DNA of 64,000 nt. It comes from Belnapia rosea (lineage in GTDB: Bacteria > Pseudomonadota > Alphaproteobacteria > Acetobacterales > Acetobacteraceae). The stretch lies in NCBI RefSeq assembly GCF_900101615.1, contig NZ_FMZX01000008.1:1-64000 (forward strand), written 5' to 3'. The notes under the pieces were generated by a model. The model did no database searches and was not told the DNA's origin. It saw only the letters and a list, made by a program, of their open reading frames with translations. Shown one piece after another: positions 1 to 9,516 of this stretch; within the stretch, counting starts at the first letter, position 1; each line of letters begins with the position of its first letter. The position numbers and the translations under genes were made by a program.

Positions 1-525
1 TCCTTGAAAGCCTCAAGACCTTCCAAGGTGGCGCGGCCAGAGACCAGATCGGAGCCAGATCGGTTAGTCAGACAGTCCGGTCACAGACCCTAGTTTACCC
101 TCCAGCACACCAAATCATTGCCGAGGCGATTTCTGTGAGACTTGCCAGCCAATGATAGTATCAACCACTTAACGCAATTTTAAGTTGGCACCATCGGGCT
201 GCACGGCGCCACGGTCCCTGCTGCCATGCCGCGCCCCATGGTCTCGCAGCGGCGCATGCTGAAATGTAGGGACGTCACCATCCTCGGGATCATTTCGCAT
301 GCGACGGTTGCGGCCTCTGGCAGGCCGATCCGGCTCCTACGGATATGGCAAAGATTGGCATGCTCCTTGCCAACGCCTAAGGTTGCTCCATGCTTCCGCC
401 CAAGGCCATGACCGTGTTGCTCAAGCCGGGCCTTGCTGCCTTCATCCAAGATCCGGTCGCTCCTGCCCGTTGTGACCTTGAAACAGACTTGACTCGCCGC
501 GCGGCGCCGCCGCCGAGACGGCCCC
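1..525. other. Window-edge region without a recognisable gene
   Basis: This stretch is visibly less GC-rich than the rest of the window, mainly over the first 250 bases. It has short open frames on both strands (for example 226-411 plus), but none shows a signal peptide, a known motif or a convincing ribosome site, and none has a product I recognise. It may be the decayed end of an element outside the window plus the upstream region of the histidine kinase at 526. I see no tRNA, terminator or clear promoter in it. Confidence 0.5.
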
Positions 526-2436
526 GTGGACGCTGAAACCTGGCCCGGCTTCCCGGGCGCGAGCGGCGAGATGGCAGGGCGCCTGCGCGCCCATGACTGG
601 GCGTCGACGCCGCTCGGGCCCATCGAGGGCTGGCCGCAAAGCTTGCGAACCGTGGTCAACCTGATGCTCGCCACGGCGCAGCCGGTCTACATCGCCTGGG
701 GCCCCGAGCTCGTCTCGCTGTTCAACGACAGCTACATCCCGATCCTCGGCACCAAGCACCCCGGTGCCCTGGGCAAGCCCTATGCCGAATTATTCGCGGA
801 AGTCTGGGACGAGTACCGCCCCATCATTGGCGCGACGATGGCTGGCAGGTCGCAGCACTTCGTGGACCGGCCGGTCGCGCTGACGGGCCGCCCCGGCGTG
901 CCGATAAGTTGGTTCACCTTCTCCTGGACGCCGCTGCCCGACGAGACAGGCATGGTTGCCGGCTTCTACTGCACGGCCATCGAGACCACCGGGCAGGTCC
1001 GTGCCGAACAGGCCCTGCGCAAGCGGAACGCGGAGGCCCTACGGCACAGCCAGGCCGAGACCGAGCGCCAGCGGCGGCTCTACGAAGCCATCCTCGCCAA
1101 TACCCCTGACCTCGCCTATGTCTTCGACCTCGACCACCGCTTCATCTACGCCAATGAGGGCCTGCTGCGGATGTGGGGCCGGAGTTGGGACGACGCGATC
1201 GGCAAGACCTGCCTCGAGCTTGGCTACGAGCCCTGGCACGCGGCCATGCACGACCGGGAAATCGAGCAGGTGGTCGCAACCCGGCAACCGGTCCGGGGCG
1301 AGGTGCCCTTCACCGGCACCTTGGGGCGCCGGATCTATGACTACATCTTCGTGCCGGTCATCGGTGCGGATGGCCGGGTCGAGGCGGTCGCCGGAACAAC
1401 GCGCGACGTCACCGAGAGCCGGCAGGTGGAGGAGGCACTGCGCGAGAGCGAACAGCACCTCCGGCTCATTGTCGATAGCGCGCGGGACTATGCCATCTTC
1501 ACCACCAGCCCGGAGGGCCTGATTGAGACCTGGTGGCCGGGCGCCAAGGCGGTCTTCGGCTGGTACGCCGCGGAGGTTGTCGGCCAGTCCACGGCCATCA
1601 TCTTCACGCCGGAGGATCGGGCGGCGGGTGCCCCGCAGGAGGAGCTGGCCACGGCCCATGCCGAGGGCAGCGCGCCGGATGTGCGCTGGCACCTGCGCAA
1701 GGACGGCTCGCGCGTCTTCATCGAGGGCAGCACCGTGGCCCTGCGCGGGATGGACGGAAGCCTCCGCGGCTTCCTCAAGATCGGCCAGGACGTGACGGGG
1801 CGGAAGGCAGCGGAGGAGCGGCAGGCGCTGCTGGCGCGCGAGGTGGACCACCGCGCCAAGAATGCCCTTGCCGTGGTGCAGGCCACGCTGCGGCTGACCC
1901 AGGCTCCCGACGTTGCCTCCTTCCGGCAAACGGCGCTGGGCCGGGTGGCGGCGCTGGCCAGGGCCCAGACATTGCTGGCCGAGGATCGCTGGCGCGGAGC
2001 CGACCTGCGGATGCTGGTCGAGGGCGAGCTGGCGCCCTTCGTGGGCGAGCACGGGCCCCGCATCGGGCTGTCGGGCGCGCCGGTGGTCCTGCCGCCCGGG
2101 GCGGCGCAGCCGGTTGCGATGGCGCTGCACGAGCTGGCGACCAATGCGGTCAAGCACGGCGCGCTCTCGACGCCAGGGGGATCGGTGTCGGTATCCTGGC
2201 AGCTCGATGATGGTTCAGGGGAAACGCTGCGGCTGCGCTGGGCCGAGGCGGGCGGACCTGCCATCGCAGGAGCGCCAACCCGTCGCGGCTTTGGCTCGCG
2301 CGTGCTCGATGCGACCGTGAGCGGCCAGCTCGGCGGCAGGGTGGTTCTGGGCTGGGAGAGTTCGGGGCTCGTCTGCGAGATGGAGGTGCCGCTGGCGCGC
2401 GCCGCGGCTCTGGCCGAGGAGATGCACGCGCCGTAG
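526..2436 (+). CDS. PAS-domain HWE-family sensor histidine kinase
   Basis: Predicted cytoplasmic sensor kinase of 636 residues with no membrane segment. Three PAS-like modules are visible: about residues 20-165 (with a GPIEGWP start seen in many such kinases), 185-300 and 305-430. The transmitter begins near residue 435; the phospho-acceptor is His442 in DHRAKNALAVV, followed by an N-box HELATNAVKHG and the WAEAGGP segment that carries the W-x-E of the HWE family. Start is GTG at 526; an in-frame ATG at 571 is an alternative that would remove 15 residues. No response regulator gene sits next to it, so it is an orphan kinase. The input it senses cannot be read from the sequence. HWE kinases commonly feed general stress or light signalling, but that is family knowledge only. 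Confidence 0.9.
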   Translation: MDAETWPGFPGASGEMAGRLRAHDWASTPLGPIEGWPQSLRTVVNLMLATAQPVYIAWGPELVSLFNDSYIPILGTKHPGALGKPYAELFAEVWDEYRPIIGATMAGRSQHFVDRPVALTGRPGVPISWFTFSWTPLPDETGMVAGFYCTAIETTGQVRAEQALRKRNAEALRHSQAETERQRRLYEAILANTPDLAYVFDLDHRFIYANEGLLRMWGRSWDDAIGKTCLELGYEPWHAAMHDREIEQVVATRQPVRGEVPFTGTLGRRIYDYIFVPVIGADGRVEAVAGTTRDVTESRQVEEALRESEQHLRLIVDSARDYAIFTTSPEGLIETWWPGAKAVFGWYAAEVVGQSTAIIFTPEDRAAGAPQEELATAHAEGSAPDVRWHLRKDGSRVFIEGSTVALRGMDGSLRGFLKIGQDVTGRKAAEERQALLAREVDHRAKNALAVVQATLRLTQAPDVASFRQTALGRVAALARAQTLLAEDRWRGADLRMLVEGELAPFVGEHGPRIGLSGAPVVLPPGAAQPVAMALHELATNAVKHGALSTPGGSVSVSWQLDDGSGETLRLRWAEAGGPAIAGAPTRRGFGSRVLDATVSGQLGGRVVLGWESSGLVCEMEVPLARAAALAEEMHAP

Positions 2437-2482
2437 CCGTCCCGGGCCGTCAGCGCCTGCTCCCGCGGCGCCGCGATCCGTC

Positions 2483-3346
2483 TCAATGCAGCGTCGGGTC
2501 CAGCCGGTCGCGCAACCAATCCCCCAGCACCGAGACGGAGAAGGTCGTCAGCACGATCACCACCGCCGGCGAGAGCAGGATCCAGGGCGCCCGCGTCAGG
2601 TACTCCCGCCCATAGCCCACCATGGCGCCGAGCGAGGTCTCCGGCGGCTGCACCCCAAGGCCGAGGAAGGAGAGCCCGCTCTCCAGCAGGATGATCTCGG
2701 GGAAGGCCAACGTCATCGAGACGATCAGCGTCGAGGCGATGTTCGGCAGCACATGCCGCCCATAGATCCGCCAGGGCGAGGCGCCGAGTTGCCGCACCGC
2801 CGCCGCATAGCCCTGCGCACCGGCGCTGATGACAAGGCCCCGCGCGATCCGCGCGTAGCGCTCCCAGGCATGCAGCCCGAGCAGGCAGATGAAGAGCGTC
2901 AGCGAATTGCCGAAGAAGGCCAGCACCGCCAGCGCCAGGATGAGGAAGGGCAGGCTCGCCGAGAAATCGACCAGCGCCATTACCACCTGCTCGACGAAGC
3001 CGCGGAAATGCGCCGCCAGCACGCCGAGCGCGGTGCCGATCAGCGCGCCGATGATCGTTGCCCCGAAGGCGATCAGCAGGCTCATGCGGATCGAGAAGAT
3101 CAGCCGCGACAGCACGTCCCGCCCCAGCTCGTCCGTCCCGAGCGGATGCAGCCATGTCGCCCCCGGCGCCGCCAGCCGGTTGCGCAGGTCGAGTGCCGTA
3201 TAGGCATAGGGCGCGACCGCATCCGCCAGCACCGCGATGCCAAGCATCAGCCCGAGCCAGGCCATGGCGGCGAGCACCAGCAGCGGCCAACGGCGTCGCC
3301 GCTTCCGGCCGTCCACCAGGCCGATCGGCAAGGCAATCCCCGACAT
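2483..3346 (-). CDS. ABC transporter permease, DppC/OppC type
   Basis: Inner-membrane permease of 287 residues, last gene of the six-gene import operon. It has the N-terminal cytoplasmic basic stretch (GRKRRRR) and first membrane helix typical of DppC, the family motif LGTDELGRDVLSR at about residues 70-82, and a coupling-helix sequence around QLGASPWRIYGRHVLPN that docks on the ATPase. I start it at the ATG at 3346, one base after the stop of the upstream permease; a longer open frame to 3469 lies inside that gene and is not needed. It would form the transmembrane pore with the DppB-like partner. Substrate is unknown and is discussed under the hydrolase at 7891. Confidence 0.92.
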   Translation of the reverse strand: MSGIALPIGLVDGRKRRRRWPLLVLAAMAWLGLMLGIAVLADAVAPYAYTALDLRNRLAAPGATWLHPLGTDELGRDVLSRLIFSIRMSLLIAFGATIIGALIGTALGVLAAHFRGFVEQVVMALVDFSASLPFLILALAVLAFFGNSLTLFICLLGLHAWERYARIARGLVISAGAQGYAAAVRQLGASPWRIYGRHVLPNIASTLIVSMTLAFPEIILLESGLSFLGLGVQPPETSLGAMVGYGREYLTRAPWILLSPAVVIVLTTFSVSVLGDWLRDRLDPTLH

Positions 3347-3347
3347 C

Positions 3348-4271
3348 TCAGCCCGCCCTCTGCCGAAGCCGCGGGTCGAGCGCGCCATAGAGCAGGTCGA
3401 CCACGAGATTGGCCGCCACCATGGTCGCCGCCACCAGCAGCAGGATGCACTGCACCACCGCCAGGTCACGGTTCGCCACCGCCACCACCAGCAGCCGCCC
3501 GACCCCGGGCCAGGAGAAGACGCTTTCCACCACCACCGCGCCGGCGATGAGCGAGCCGACCATGAAGCCGATGATCGTCACGGTCGGGATCGCCGCATTC
3601 GGCAGCGCATGGCCCCAGACCACCGCCCGCCAGGGCACGCCCTTGGCCGAGGCGGTACGGATATAGGGCTGGCCCAGCACCTCCAGCATCGCGCTCCGGG
3701 TGAAGCGGGCCAGCACCGCCGCGCCGCCGACACCCATGGTGACGATGGGCAGGATCGCATGCCGCCAGCTCTCCTGCCCGCCCGAGGGCAACCAGCCGAG
3801 CTGCACCGCGAAGACCAGCACCAGCAGCAGCCCGAGCACGAAGGAGGGCACGGTGAAGCCCGCCACCGCCAGCACCATCACCGCCCGGTCCACCAGCGAG
3901 TTCCGGTGCAGCGCCGCGGTGATCCCGGCCGGGATGCCGATGCCGAGCTTGATGAGCAATGCCGGGATGGTCAGCGCCAGCGTCGCCGGGATGCGCTCCG
4001 CGACCAGCGCGATGGCCTCCCGCCCGTCCCGCATGGACCGGCCGAGATCGCCGCTGAAGATCGCCCCGAAATAGCGGAGATATTGCAGCCAGAGCGGCTC
4101 CTCGAGCCCCCAGGCCCGGCGGAAGGCTGCAATGGCCTCGGGCGGCGCATCCGCCCCCATGATGATCTGCGCCGGATCGCCCGAAAGGCGCAGCACGACG
4201 AAGGCGAAGCTGACCACCATGACGATGGTGATGGCCGCCCGCAGCAGGCGGAAGCCGAGGAAACGCAGCAT
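3348..4271 (-). CDS. ABC transporter permease, DppB/OppB type
   Basis: Inner-membrane permease of 307 residues. The N-terminal MLRFLGFRLLRAAITI helix, a GDLGRSM stretch near residue 95 and the C-terminal EAA-like loop (TASAKGVPWRAVVWGHALPN) with the following SVFSWPGVGRLL are standard for the DppB family, and length is normal. It begins 2 bases after the stop of the ATPase gene at 4274 and its stop is separated by one base from the DppC-like start, so the two permeases are almost certainly translated from one message. It pairs with the 2483 gene to form the channel of a binding-protein-dependent importer. Confidence 0.92.
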   Translation of the reverse strand: MLRFLGFRLLRAAITIVMVVSFAFVVLRLSGDPAQIIMGADAPPEAIAAFRRAWGLEEPLWLQYLRYFGAIFSGDLGRSMRDGREAIALVAERIPATLALTIPALLIKLGIGIPAGITAALHRNSLVDRAVMVLAVAGFTVPSFVLGLLLVLVFAVQLGWLPSGGQESWRHAILPIVTMGVGGAAVLARFTRSAMLEVLGQPYIRTASAKGVPWRAVVWGHALPNAAIPTVTIIGFMVGSLIAGAVVVESVFSWPGVGRLLVVAVANRDLAVVQCILLLVAATMVAANLVVDLLYGALDPRLRQRAG

Positions 4272-4273
4272 CC

Positions 4274-5317
4274 CTAGGCCGCCTTCGATATCTGGGCCGG
4301 TCGGTTCAGCCCGGCGGCGCTCCGCCCAACGGACGGCGCCGGCACCTCGCCCTGCGCCACATGGCAGGCCACCCGCCGGCCATCGCCCGGCCGCGGCTTC
4401 AGCATCGGGTCCTCCTTCGCGCAGATCGCCACGGCGACCGGGCAGCGCGGATGGAAGGCGCAGCCGCTCGGCCGGTCCGCCGGATTGGGTGGGTCGCCCT
4501 GCAGCAGGATGCGCCGCTGCCCGCGCCCCGGATGCGGGATGGCGGAGACCAGCGCCTGGGCATAGGGGTGCGCCGGGTCGTGCAGCACCGCATCCGGCTC
4601 ACCCTCCTCGACGATGCGGCCGAGATACATCACCGCCACCCGATGGCTCACCTGCCGCACCGCCCGCAGGTCATGGCTGACGAAGAGGATCGCCGTCCCC
4701 AGGCGGGATTGCAGCTCGACCAGCAGGTTCATCACCTGCGCCTGGATCGAGACGTCGAGCGCGCTGATCGGCTCGTCGCAGACGAGCAGCGCCGGGTCGG
4801 TCGCCAGCGCCCGCGCCAGCACCGCGCGCTGGCGCTGCCCGCCCGACAATTCATGCGGATAGCGCACCGCCTGGTCCGGCCGCAGCCCGACATCCCTCAG
4901 CAGCGCCGCGACCCGCTCCATCCGCTCCGCCCGCCTGGCGCCGATGCCATGGATCTCGAGCGGCTCCGCGATCTGCGCCCCGATGGCCATCCGCCGGTCC
5001 AGCGCCCCGAGCGGATCCTGGAAGACCATCTGCATGCGCGCCCGCATCGCCCGCCAGGGAGGCGTGCCCGGCGCCGGCATCGGCTGGCCCTCGAAGGCGA
5101 CGCTGCCGGCATCCGGCATCTCCAGCCCCAGCACCAGCCGCCCGGTGGTGGACTTGCCGCAGCCGCTCTCGCCGACCAGGCCGAGGGTCCGCCCCCGCTC
5201 CAGGGTGAGGGAGACGCCATCCACCGCCCGGACCTCGACGGGCCGGCCGAGGAAGCCGCGCCGCATTGCATAGCGGCGGGTGAGGCCCATGGCCTCCAGC
5301 AGGGGTGCCTTCCTCAT
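4274..5317 (-). CDS. ABC transporter ATP-binding protein, DppF/OppF type
   Basis: Cytoplasmic ATPase of 347 residues driving the importer. Visible motifs are Walker [11 protein letters not shown]-loop VFQDPLGALDRR, signature LSGGQRQRA, Walker B LLVCDEPISALD and the switch His in VSHDL. The C-terminus has the oligopeptide-transporter extension with a cysteine cluster (GCAFHPRCPVAVAIC) that in this family can hold an iron-sulfur centre. The ATG at 5317 overlaps the stop of the DppD-like gene (ATGA), which decides the start; the longer open frame upstream lies entirely within that gene. The pair DppD/DppF is expected to work as a heterodimer. Confidence 0.93.
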   Translation of the reverse strand: MRKAPLLEAMGLTRRYAMRRGFLGRPVEVRAVDGVSLTLERGRTLGLVGESGCGKSTTGRLVLGLEMPDAGSVAFEGQPMPAPGTPPWRAMRARMQMVFQDPLGALDRRMAIGAQIAEPLEIHGIGARRAERMERVAALLRDVGLRPDQAVRYPHELSGGQRQRAVLARALATDPALLVCDEPISALDVSIQAQVMNLLVELQSRLGTAILFVSHDLRAVRQVSHRVAVMYLGRIVEEGEPDAVLHDPAHPYAQALVSAIPHPGRGQRRILLQGDPPNPADRPSGCAFHPRCPVAVAICAKEDPMLKPRPGDGRRVACHVAQGEVPAPSVGRSAAGLNRPAQISKAA

Positions 5318-6282
5318 GCCGGCAGCAGCTCCCGCACCGCGCGCAGGCAGGCGGCGGCATGATCCGGCTCGACCGCGACCGCCTCCGGCACGCCGAGCGC
5401 GCAGGCCGCCGCCGCATGCGGGCAACGCGGGGCGAAGGCGCAGCCCGGCGGCATGCCATTCGGCTCCGGCACGCTCCCGGGGATAGCCGAAAGCGGCCGG
5501 CGCGGCCCATCCAGCGGCGGCAACGCCCCGAGCAGGCCCTGCGTATAGGGATGGGTCGGCGCCGCGAAGAGCCGCGCGACCCGCGCCTCCTCCACGATCC
5601 GCCCGGCATACATCACAGCGACCCGCTCGCAGGTCTCCGCCACGACACCGAGGTCGTGGGAGATCAGCACCAGCGCCATCCCCGTCTCCCGCCGCAGCGC
5701 GCCCAGCAATTCGAGGATCTGCGCCTGGATCGTCACGTCGAGCGCCGTGGTCGGCTCATCCGCCACCAGCAGCTCCGGCTGCCCGGCCAACGCCATGGCG
5801 ATCATCACCCGCTGGTTCTGCCCGCCGGAAAGCTCATGTGGATAGGCGTCCAGCCGCCGCCCCGCATCCGGGATGCCGACCTGGTCGAGCAGCCGCCGCG
5901 CCTCCGCCCGCGCCGCCACGCCGCGCAGCCCGCGATGCAGCCCGAGCGCCTCCGCCACCTGCCGCCCGATGCGATGGACGGGGTTCAGGCTGCTCGCCGG
6001 ATCCTGGAAAATCATGGCGACCCGCCCGCCGCGCACCCGGTCGAGCACCGCCGGCGCCGCGCCGAGGATCTCCTCGCCCGCCAGCCTCACGCTACCCGAG
6101 ACGCGCGCCCGGCCCGGCAGCAGCCCGAGCGCCGCCAGCCAGGTGACGGACTTGCCGCAGCCGCTCTCGCCCACCAGCCCCAGCGCCTCCCCCGGGGCGA
6201 TGGCGAGGTCGATCCCCCGCAGCGCGGGCGCGCCGCCGAAATCGACGGCAAGCCCGCGGATGGCGACAAGGGGCTCAGACAC
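5314..6282 (-). CDS. ABC transporter ATP-binding protein, DppD/OppD type
   Basis: Second ATPase subunit, 322 residues. Walker [11 protein letters not shown]-loop [13 protein letters not shown], signature LSGGQNQRV, Walker [13 protein letters not shown] and switch region ISHDLGVV are present, so it looks catalytically intact. Its C-terminal domain ends with the [15 protein letters not shown] cysteine cluster common to this family. The start overlaps the binding-protein stop by 8 bases and its stop overlaps the DppF-like start by 4, so the genes are translationally coupled. Confidence 0.93.
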   Translation of the reverse strand: MSEPLVAIRGLAVDFGGAPALRGIDLAIAPGEALGLVGESGCGKSVTWLAALGLLPGRARVSGSVRLAGEEILGAAPAVLDRVRGGRVAMIFQDPASSLNPVHRIGRQVAEALGLHRGLRGVAARAEARRLLDQVGIPDAGRRLDAYPHELSGGQNQRVMIAMALAGQPELLVADEPTTALDVTIQAQILELLGALRRETGMALVLISHDLGVVAETCERVAVMYAGRIVEEARVARLFAAPTHPYTQGLLGALPPLDGPRRPLSAIPGSVPEPNGMPPGCAFAPRCPHAAAACALGVPEAVAVEPDHAAACLRAVRELLPA

Positions 6283-7894
6283 CCCAATTCGCCGCGCGGA
6301 AATCCATGGCGAAGGCCGGCGCCGCCCGCCAGCGGATATCGCGGCGCTTCGCCGTGAAGGTCGCGTTCTGGTGCAGCACCGTATAGGCGGGGTCCTCCCG
6401 CTCGGCGATCTCCAGCATCCGCCGGAAAACCACCCGGCGGCGCGCCCGGTCCGTGCTGGTCTCGAGCTCGAGCGAAAGCCGGTTGAACTCCTCGTTCGAC
6501 CATTCGCCGACCTGCTGCTGCTGCCCGTTCGGCCCGTGCTGGTTGGTCAGCGACGAGGTCGGGTCGCTGAACAGGCCGGAGTTGGACCAGTCGCGCACCG
6601 CACGCGTCGGCGTCGCCTCCAGGATCTGCGACCAGTTCTCCTTCATCTCGATCTGGACGTTGAGCCCGGCGGCACGCCACATCTCGACCAGCACCTGCGC
6701 GGTCGCCACCTGGTTGGTGTAGTAGTTGTTCAGCAGGCGATAGGGGATCGGCTCGCCCTTGTAGCCCGCCTCGCGCAGCAGCCGCCGCGCCTCGGCCGGG
6801 TCATGCTGGGGCACCGCCCAGTCGGCGAGGAACATGTCGCCATAGAACTCCCATTGCAGCCCGCGCGGGGTGGCGGTGCGCCCGGCCCAGAGGCTGTCGA
6901 CGATCGCCTGCCGGTCGATCGCATGGGTGAAGGCGCGGCGCACGCGCGGGTCGCGCAGCGCGGGGAAATTCTTGTCGAACACCGTCAGCCGGTGGTTCGG
7001 GATGGTGCCGCCCAGCACCTCGAAGGCGCGGTTGCGCTCGATGCCGGAGATCTGGTCCGGCGGGATGTCGCAGGCGAAGTGGTACTCGCCCGAGAGCAGC
7101 CCATTCACGCGGGAGGACACCTCGGGCACCTCGACGAAGCGCAGTTGCCTCAAGGGCGGCCGTCCGCCCCAGTACTCGTCATGCGCCACCAGGGTGAGCG
7201 AGTTGTCGGCACGGAATTCCGCCACCTTGTAGGGTCCCGTGGTGACGGGCTGCCGCGCCCAGTCCAGCCACGTCGCTGCCTCGGCGAAGCCGCGCCGGCT
7301 GCCGATCTCGGCACCGTAGCGGGCAAGCCGCCCCTCCAGCGTCACATCCGGCGTGCGGTTGATCCAGCGCAGCGTGTACTTGTCGACCACCTCGATGCGC
7401 TCGAAGCCCGGGAAGCTGCGATTGGCGACCGCCGGCACCTCGATCGGCAGATCACGCCCCGCCCGGCCCGGATTGACCTCGCCGACGCGGATGGTACCGC
7501 TGCTGTTCGGCCCGCCCGGCCCGAACATGCGTTCCTTGCCGAAGGAGAAGGCGACATCCTCGGCCGTCAGCTCGTCGCCATTGTGGAATTTCACCCCCTG
7601 GCGCAGCGTGAGTTCCACCACGCTGTCGCTGATCCGCCGCGCCTCGGTGGCGAGCACCGGCACGGTCTCCAGCCGGCTGGCATGGTTGCGCCCGAGCAGG
7701 CCCTCCCAGAGGGAGGTCACCATCACCCGCTCGCCCACATTGCTCTGCTCGCGCAGCGGCTCCAGCGTGTTGGAGTTGCTGATCTTCTGCACCGCGACGG
7801 TGATGGAAGGCCGCTGGTCCGCCTGGCCAATGGCGAAGCGCGGCAGGCCGGCGGCAAGCGCGGTGCCGGCGATGAGGCTGCGACGGTCGATCAT
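6275..7894 (-). CDS. Extracellular solute-binding protein, family 5 (peptide/nickel type)
   Basis: Periplasmic receptor of 539 residues for the importer encoded downstream. The N-terminus MIDRRSLIAGTALAAGLP has a twin-arginine-like RRSLIAG followed by a short hydrophobic stretch, consistent with export, possibly by Tat. The body has the family 5 hallmarks LRQGVKFHNGDELTAEDVAFSF, the TGPYKVAEF segment and the later RRAFTHAIDRQAI. Its ATG overlaps the stop of the hydrolase gene by 4 bases and its stop overlaps the DppD-like start by 8. Family 5 proteins bind peptides, nickel chelates, sugars, opines and other molecules, so the fold does not name the ligand; the neighbouring hydrolase suggests a phosphonate ester, phosphodiester or sulfate ester. 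Confidence 0.92.
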   Translation of the reverse strand: MIDRRSLIAGTALAAGLPRFAIGQADQRPSITVAVQKISNSNTLEPLREQSNVGERVMVTSLWEGLLGRNHASRLETVPVLATEARRISDSVVELTLRQGVKFHNGDELTAEDVAFSFGKERMFGPGGPNSSGTIRVGEVNPGRAGRDLPIEVPAVANRSFPGFERIEVVDKYTLRWINRTPDVTLEGRLARYGAEIGSRRGFAEAATWLDWARQPVTTGPYKVAEFRADNSLTLVAHDEYWGGRPPLRQLRFVEVPEVSSRVNGLLSGEYHFACDIPPDQISGIERNRAFEVLGGTIPNHRLTVFDKNFPALRDPRVRRAFTHAIDRQAIVDSLWAGRTATPRGLQWEFYGDMFLADWAVPQHDPAEARRLLREAGYKGEPIPYRLLNNYYTNQVATAQVLVEMWRAAGLNVQIEMKENWSQILEATPTRAVRDWSNSGLFSDPTSSLTNQHGPNGQQQQVGEWSNEEFNRLSLELETSTDRARRRVVFRRMLEIAEREDPAYTVLHQNATFTAKRRDIRWRAAPAFAMDFRAANWGV

Positions 7895-9432
7895 GTGTTG
7901 GTCCCCCGGTCTTCGAGCCCTTCGGGCGTGGCGCGATACGCGGTCAGCGTGCGTTCGGCATGGCGCAGCCGCCAGGAGAGGGCGCGCTGCGCGTAGTCCT
8001 TCACCAGGCCCGCATGGTCCGGGCTCCCGGCGAGGTTGGTGAACTGGTGCGGGTCCCGCTCCAGATCGAAGAAGAGCGGCGGCAGCGCCGCGAAATGCAC
8101 GTATTTGAACCGCGCATCCTGGATGACGCAGAGGCTGCTCTCATCCATCTGCAGGCCGAGATGGCTCTCCGGCCGCGAGTAGAAGATATCGCGGAAGTCG
8201 TATTCGTAATGCAGCGCGTCGCGCCAGCCGGCGGGCGGGCCGCCCCGCAGCAGCGGCGCCAGCGATGAGCCGTCGCAGGCGCGCGGGATCTCCCCACCCA
8301 GCGCCTCGAGGATGGTCGGCATCAGGTCGATGCTCTCCGTCGGCGCGCTCTCCACCGCGCCGGGGCGCGCGGGCTGCCCGGCCTCCTTCACCACCAGCGG
8401 GATGCGGAAGCTCTCATCGAAATAGCCGATCTTGCCGAGCAGCCAATGGTCGCCCAGCTGCTCGCCATGGTCGGAGGTGAACACCACCATGGTGTCCTCC
8501 CATTGGCCGGTCTCTTCCAGATAGGCGAAGACCCGGCCGAGATTGTCGTCGATCTCGCTGATCAGCCCGGCATAGGTCGCCCGCATCAGCCGGATCGAGG
8601 CCTCGTCGAGCCCCGTCACCGCCCCGCCCGCACCATGGAAGAAAGAACCCTGGCTGATGCCGCGCAGGTAGAAGTCGAGCAGCGGATGCTGCCCTGCCTC
8701 CTCCCGCCAATCCGCCTGGCGCACCGGGCCCGGCATCTCCGCCGGCGAGTACATGGTGTTGTACGGCGCCGGCGCGATGAAGGGCGGATGCGGCCGGTAG
8801 TAGCCGAGGTGGAGGAACCAGGGCTTGCCGTTGACGCCCTTGAGGTAGGTCAGCGCCCGGTCGGTGAAATAGGCGGTGTCCGAGAGCTCGGCCGGGATGC
8901 GGCAGGGCCGGTCGGTGGCGCCGGGCACGGCATCCTCACCCTCCGGCAGCCAGATATCCTCGCGCCGCTCCGGCAGCCTGTAGCCCTTATGCGCCAGCCA
9001 GCCGAAATAGCCGTCCATCGTGGGCTCGAAGGCGCCGACGCTGCGGAACCCCTCCATCAGGTCGCCGAGATAGGTGAAGCGCCCGTCGCGTGGCCCGGTG
9101 GTACGCGGGTCGGGCGTCGTCGTCGTGTAGCCGATCAGCGCCGGGTCGTAGCCGATGCGGCGGAGCGCCTTGCCCAGATTCATGTGCCGCGCATCCAGCG
9201 GCACCGTGTTCTGCACCGCCCGGTGGTTCATCAGGTAGAGGCCGGTCAGCAGGCTCGCCCGCGCCGGCCCGCAGGGCACCGTCGTCGTCACATGGTTGCG
9301 GAAGGTGACGCCCTGGCGGCAGAGCCGGTCGAGATTCGGCGTGCGCAGGAAATCCGCCCCCAACCACGGCATGAAATCCGCACGCCACTGATCCACCACG
9401 ATGAGGAGCACGTTCCGCGGCCGTTGCATCAT
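7891..9432 (-). CDS. Phosphonate monoester hydrolase / phosphodiesterase of the sulfatase superfamily
   Basis: A 513-residue enzyme of the alkaline phosphatase/arylsulfatase superfamily. It starts with the metal-binding NVLLIVVDQWRADF (Asp14) and has VPCGPARAS, where Cys54 in C-x-P-x-R would be matured to formylglycine. The later SDHGEQLGDHWLLGKIGY carries further metal ligands. From memory, long stretches (FRNHVTT, YLMNHRAVQNTVPLD, IGYTTTTPDPRT, LHYEYDFRDIFY) match the rhizobial and Burkholderia phosphonate monoester hydrolases closely, so I prefer that over a plain arylsulfatase. There is no signal peptide, so the substrate must enter the cell first, fitting the importer it is coupled to. 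Two adjacent ATG codons (9432, 9429) follow a GGTGG-type ribosome site. A sulfatase-modifying enzyme is not in the window. Confidence 0.88.
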   Translation of the reverse strand: MMQRPRNVLLIVVDQWRADFMPWLGADFLRTPNLDRLCRQGVTFRNHVTTTVPCGPARASLLTGLYLMNHRAVQNTVPLDARHMNLGKALRRIGYDPALIGYTTTTPDPRTTGPRDGRFTYLGDLMEGFRSVGAFEPTMDGYFGWLAHKGYRLPERREDIWLPEGEDAVPGATDRPCRIPAELSDTAYFTDRALTYLKGVNGKPWFLHLGYYRPHPPFIAPAPYNTMYSPAEMPGPVRQADWREEAGQHPLLDFYLRGISQGSFFHGAGGAVTGLDEASIRLMRATYAGLISEIDDNLGRVFAYLEETGQWEDTMVVFTSDHGEQLGDHWLLGKIGYFDESFRIPLVVKEAGQPARPGAVESAPTESIDLMPTILEALGGEIPRACDGSSLAPLLRGGPPAGWRDALHYEYDFRDIFYSRPESHLGLQMDESSLCVIQDARFKYVHFAALPPLFFDLERDPHQFTNLAGSPDHAGLVKDYAQRALSWRLRHAERTLTAYRATPEGLEDRGTNT

Positions 9433-9439
9433 CCCACCA

Positions 9440-9457
9440 CCCTGTCCATGGGCAGGG
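9440..9457. promoter_or_regulatory. Imperfect 18-bp palindrome upstream of the hydrolase-importer operon
   Basis: CCCTGTCCATGGGCAGGG reads nearly the same on both strands (two mismatched positions). It lies 8 bases before the first ATG of the hydrolase, in the gap shared with the divergent dehydrogenase gene. It could be an operator or an mRNA hairpin around the ribosome site; nothing in the sequence shows which. No regulator gene is adjacent. Confidence 0.3.
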
Positions 9458-9516
9458 GGCGATAGCGCATCAAGCTTGACCACCGGATGGCGGTTCGGCG
9501 TCCCTTCCGTGACAGC

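Noticed and set aside
226-411. 61-codon frame near the left edge
   Set aside because: No motif, no ribosome site and no coding-like composition; a competing frame on the opposite strand is equally open.
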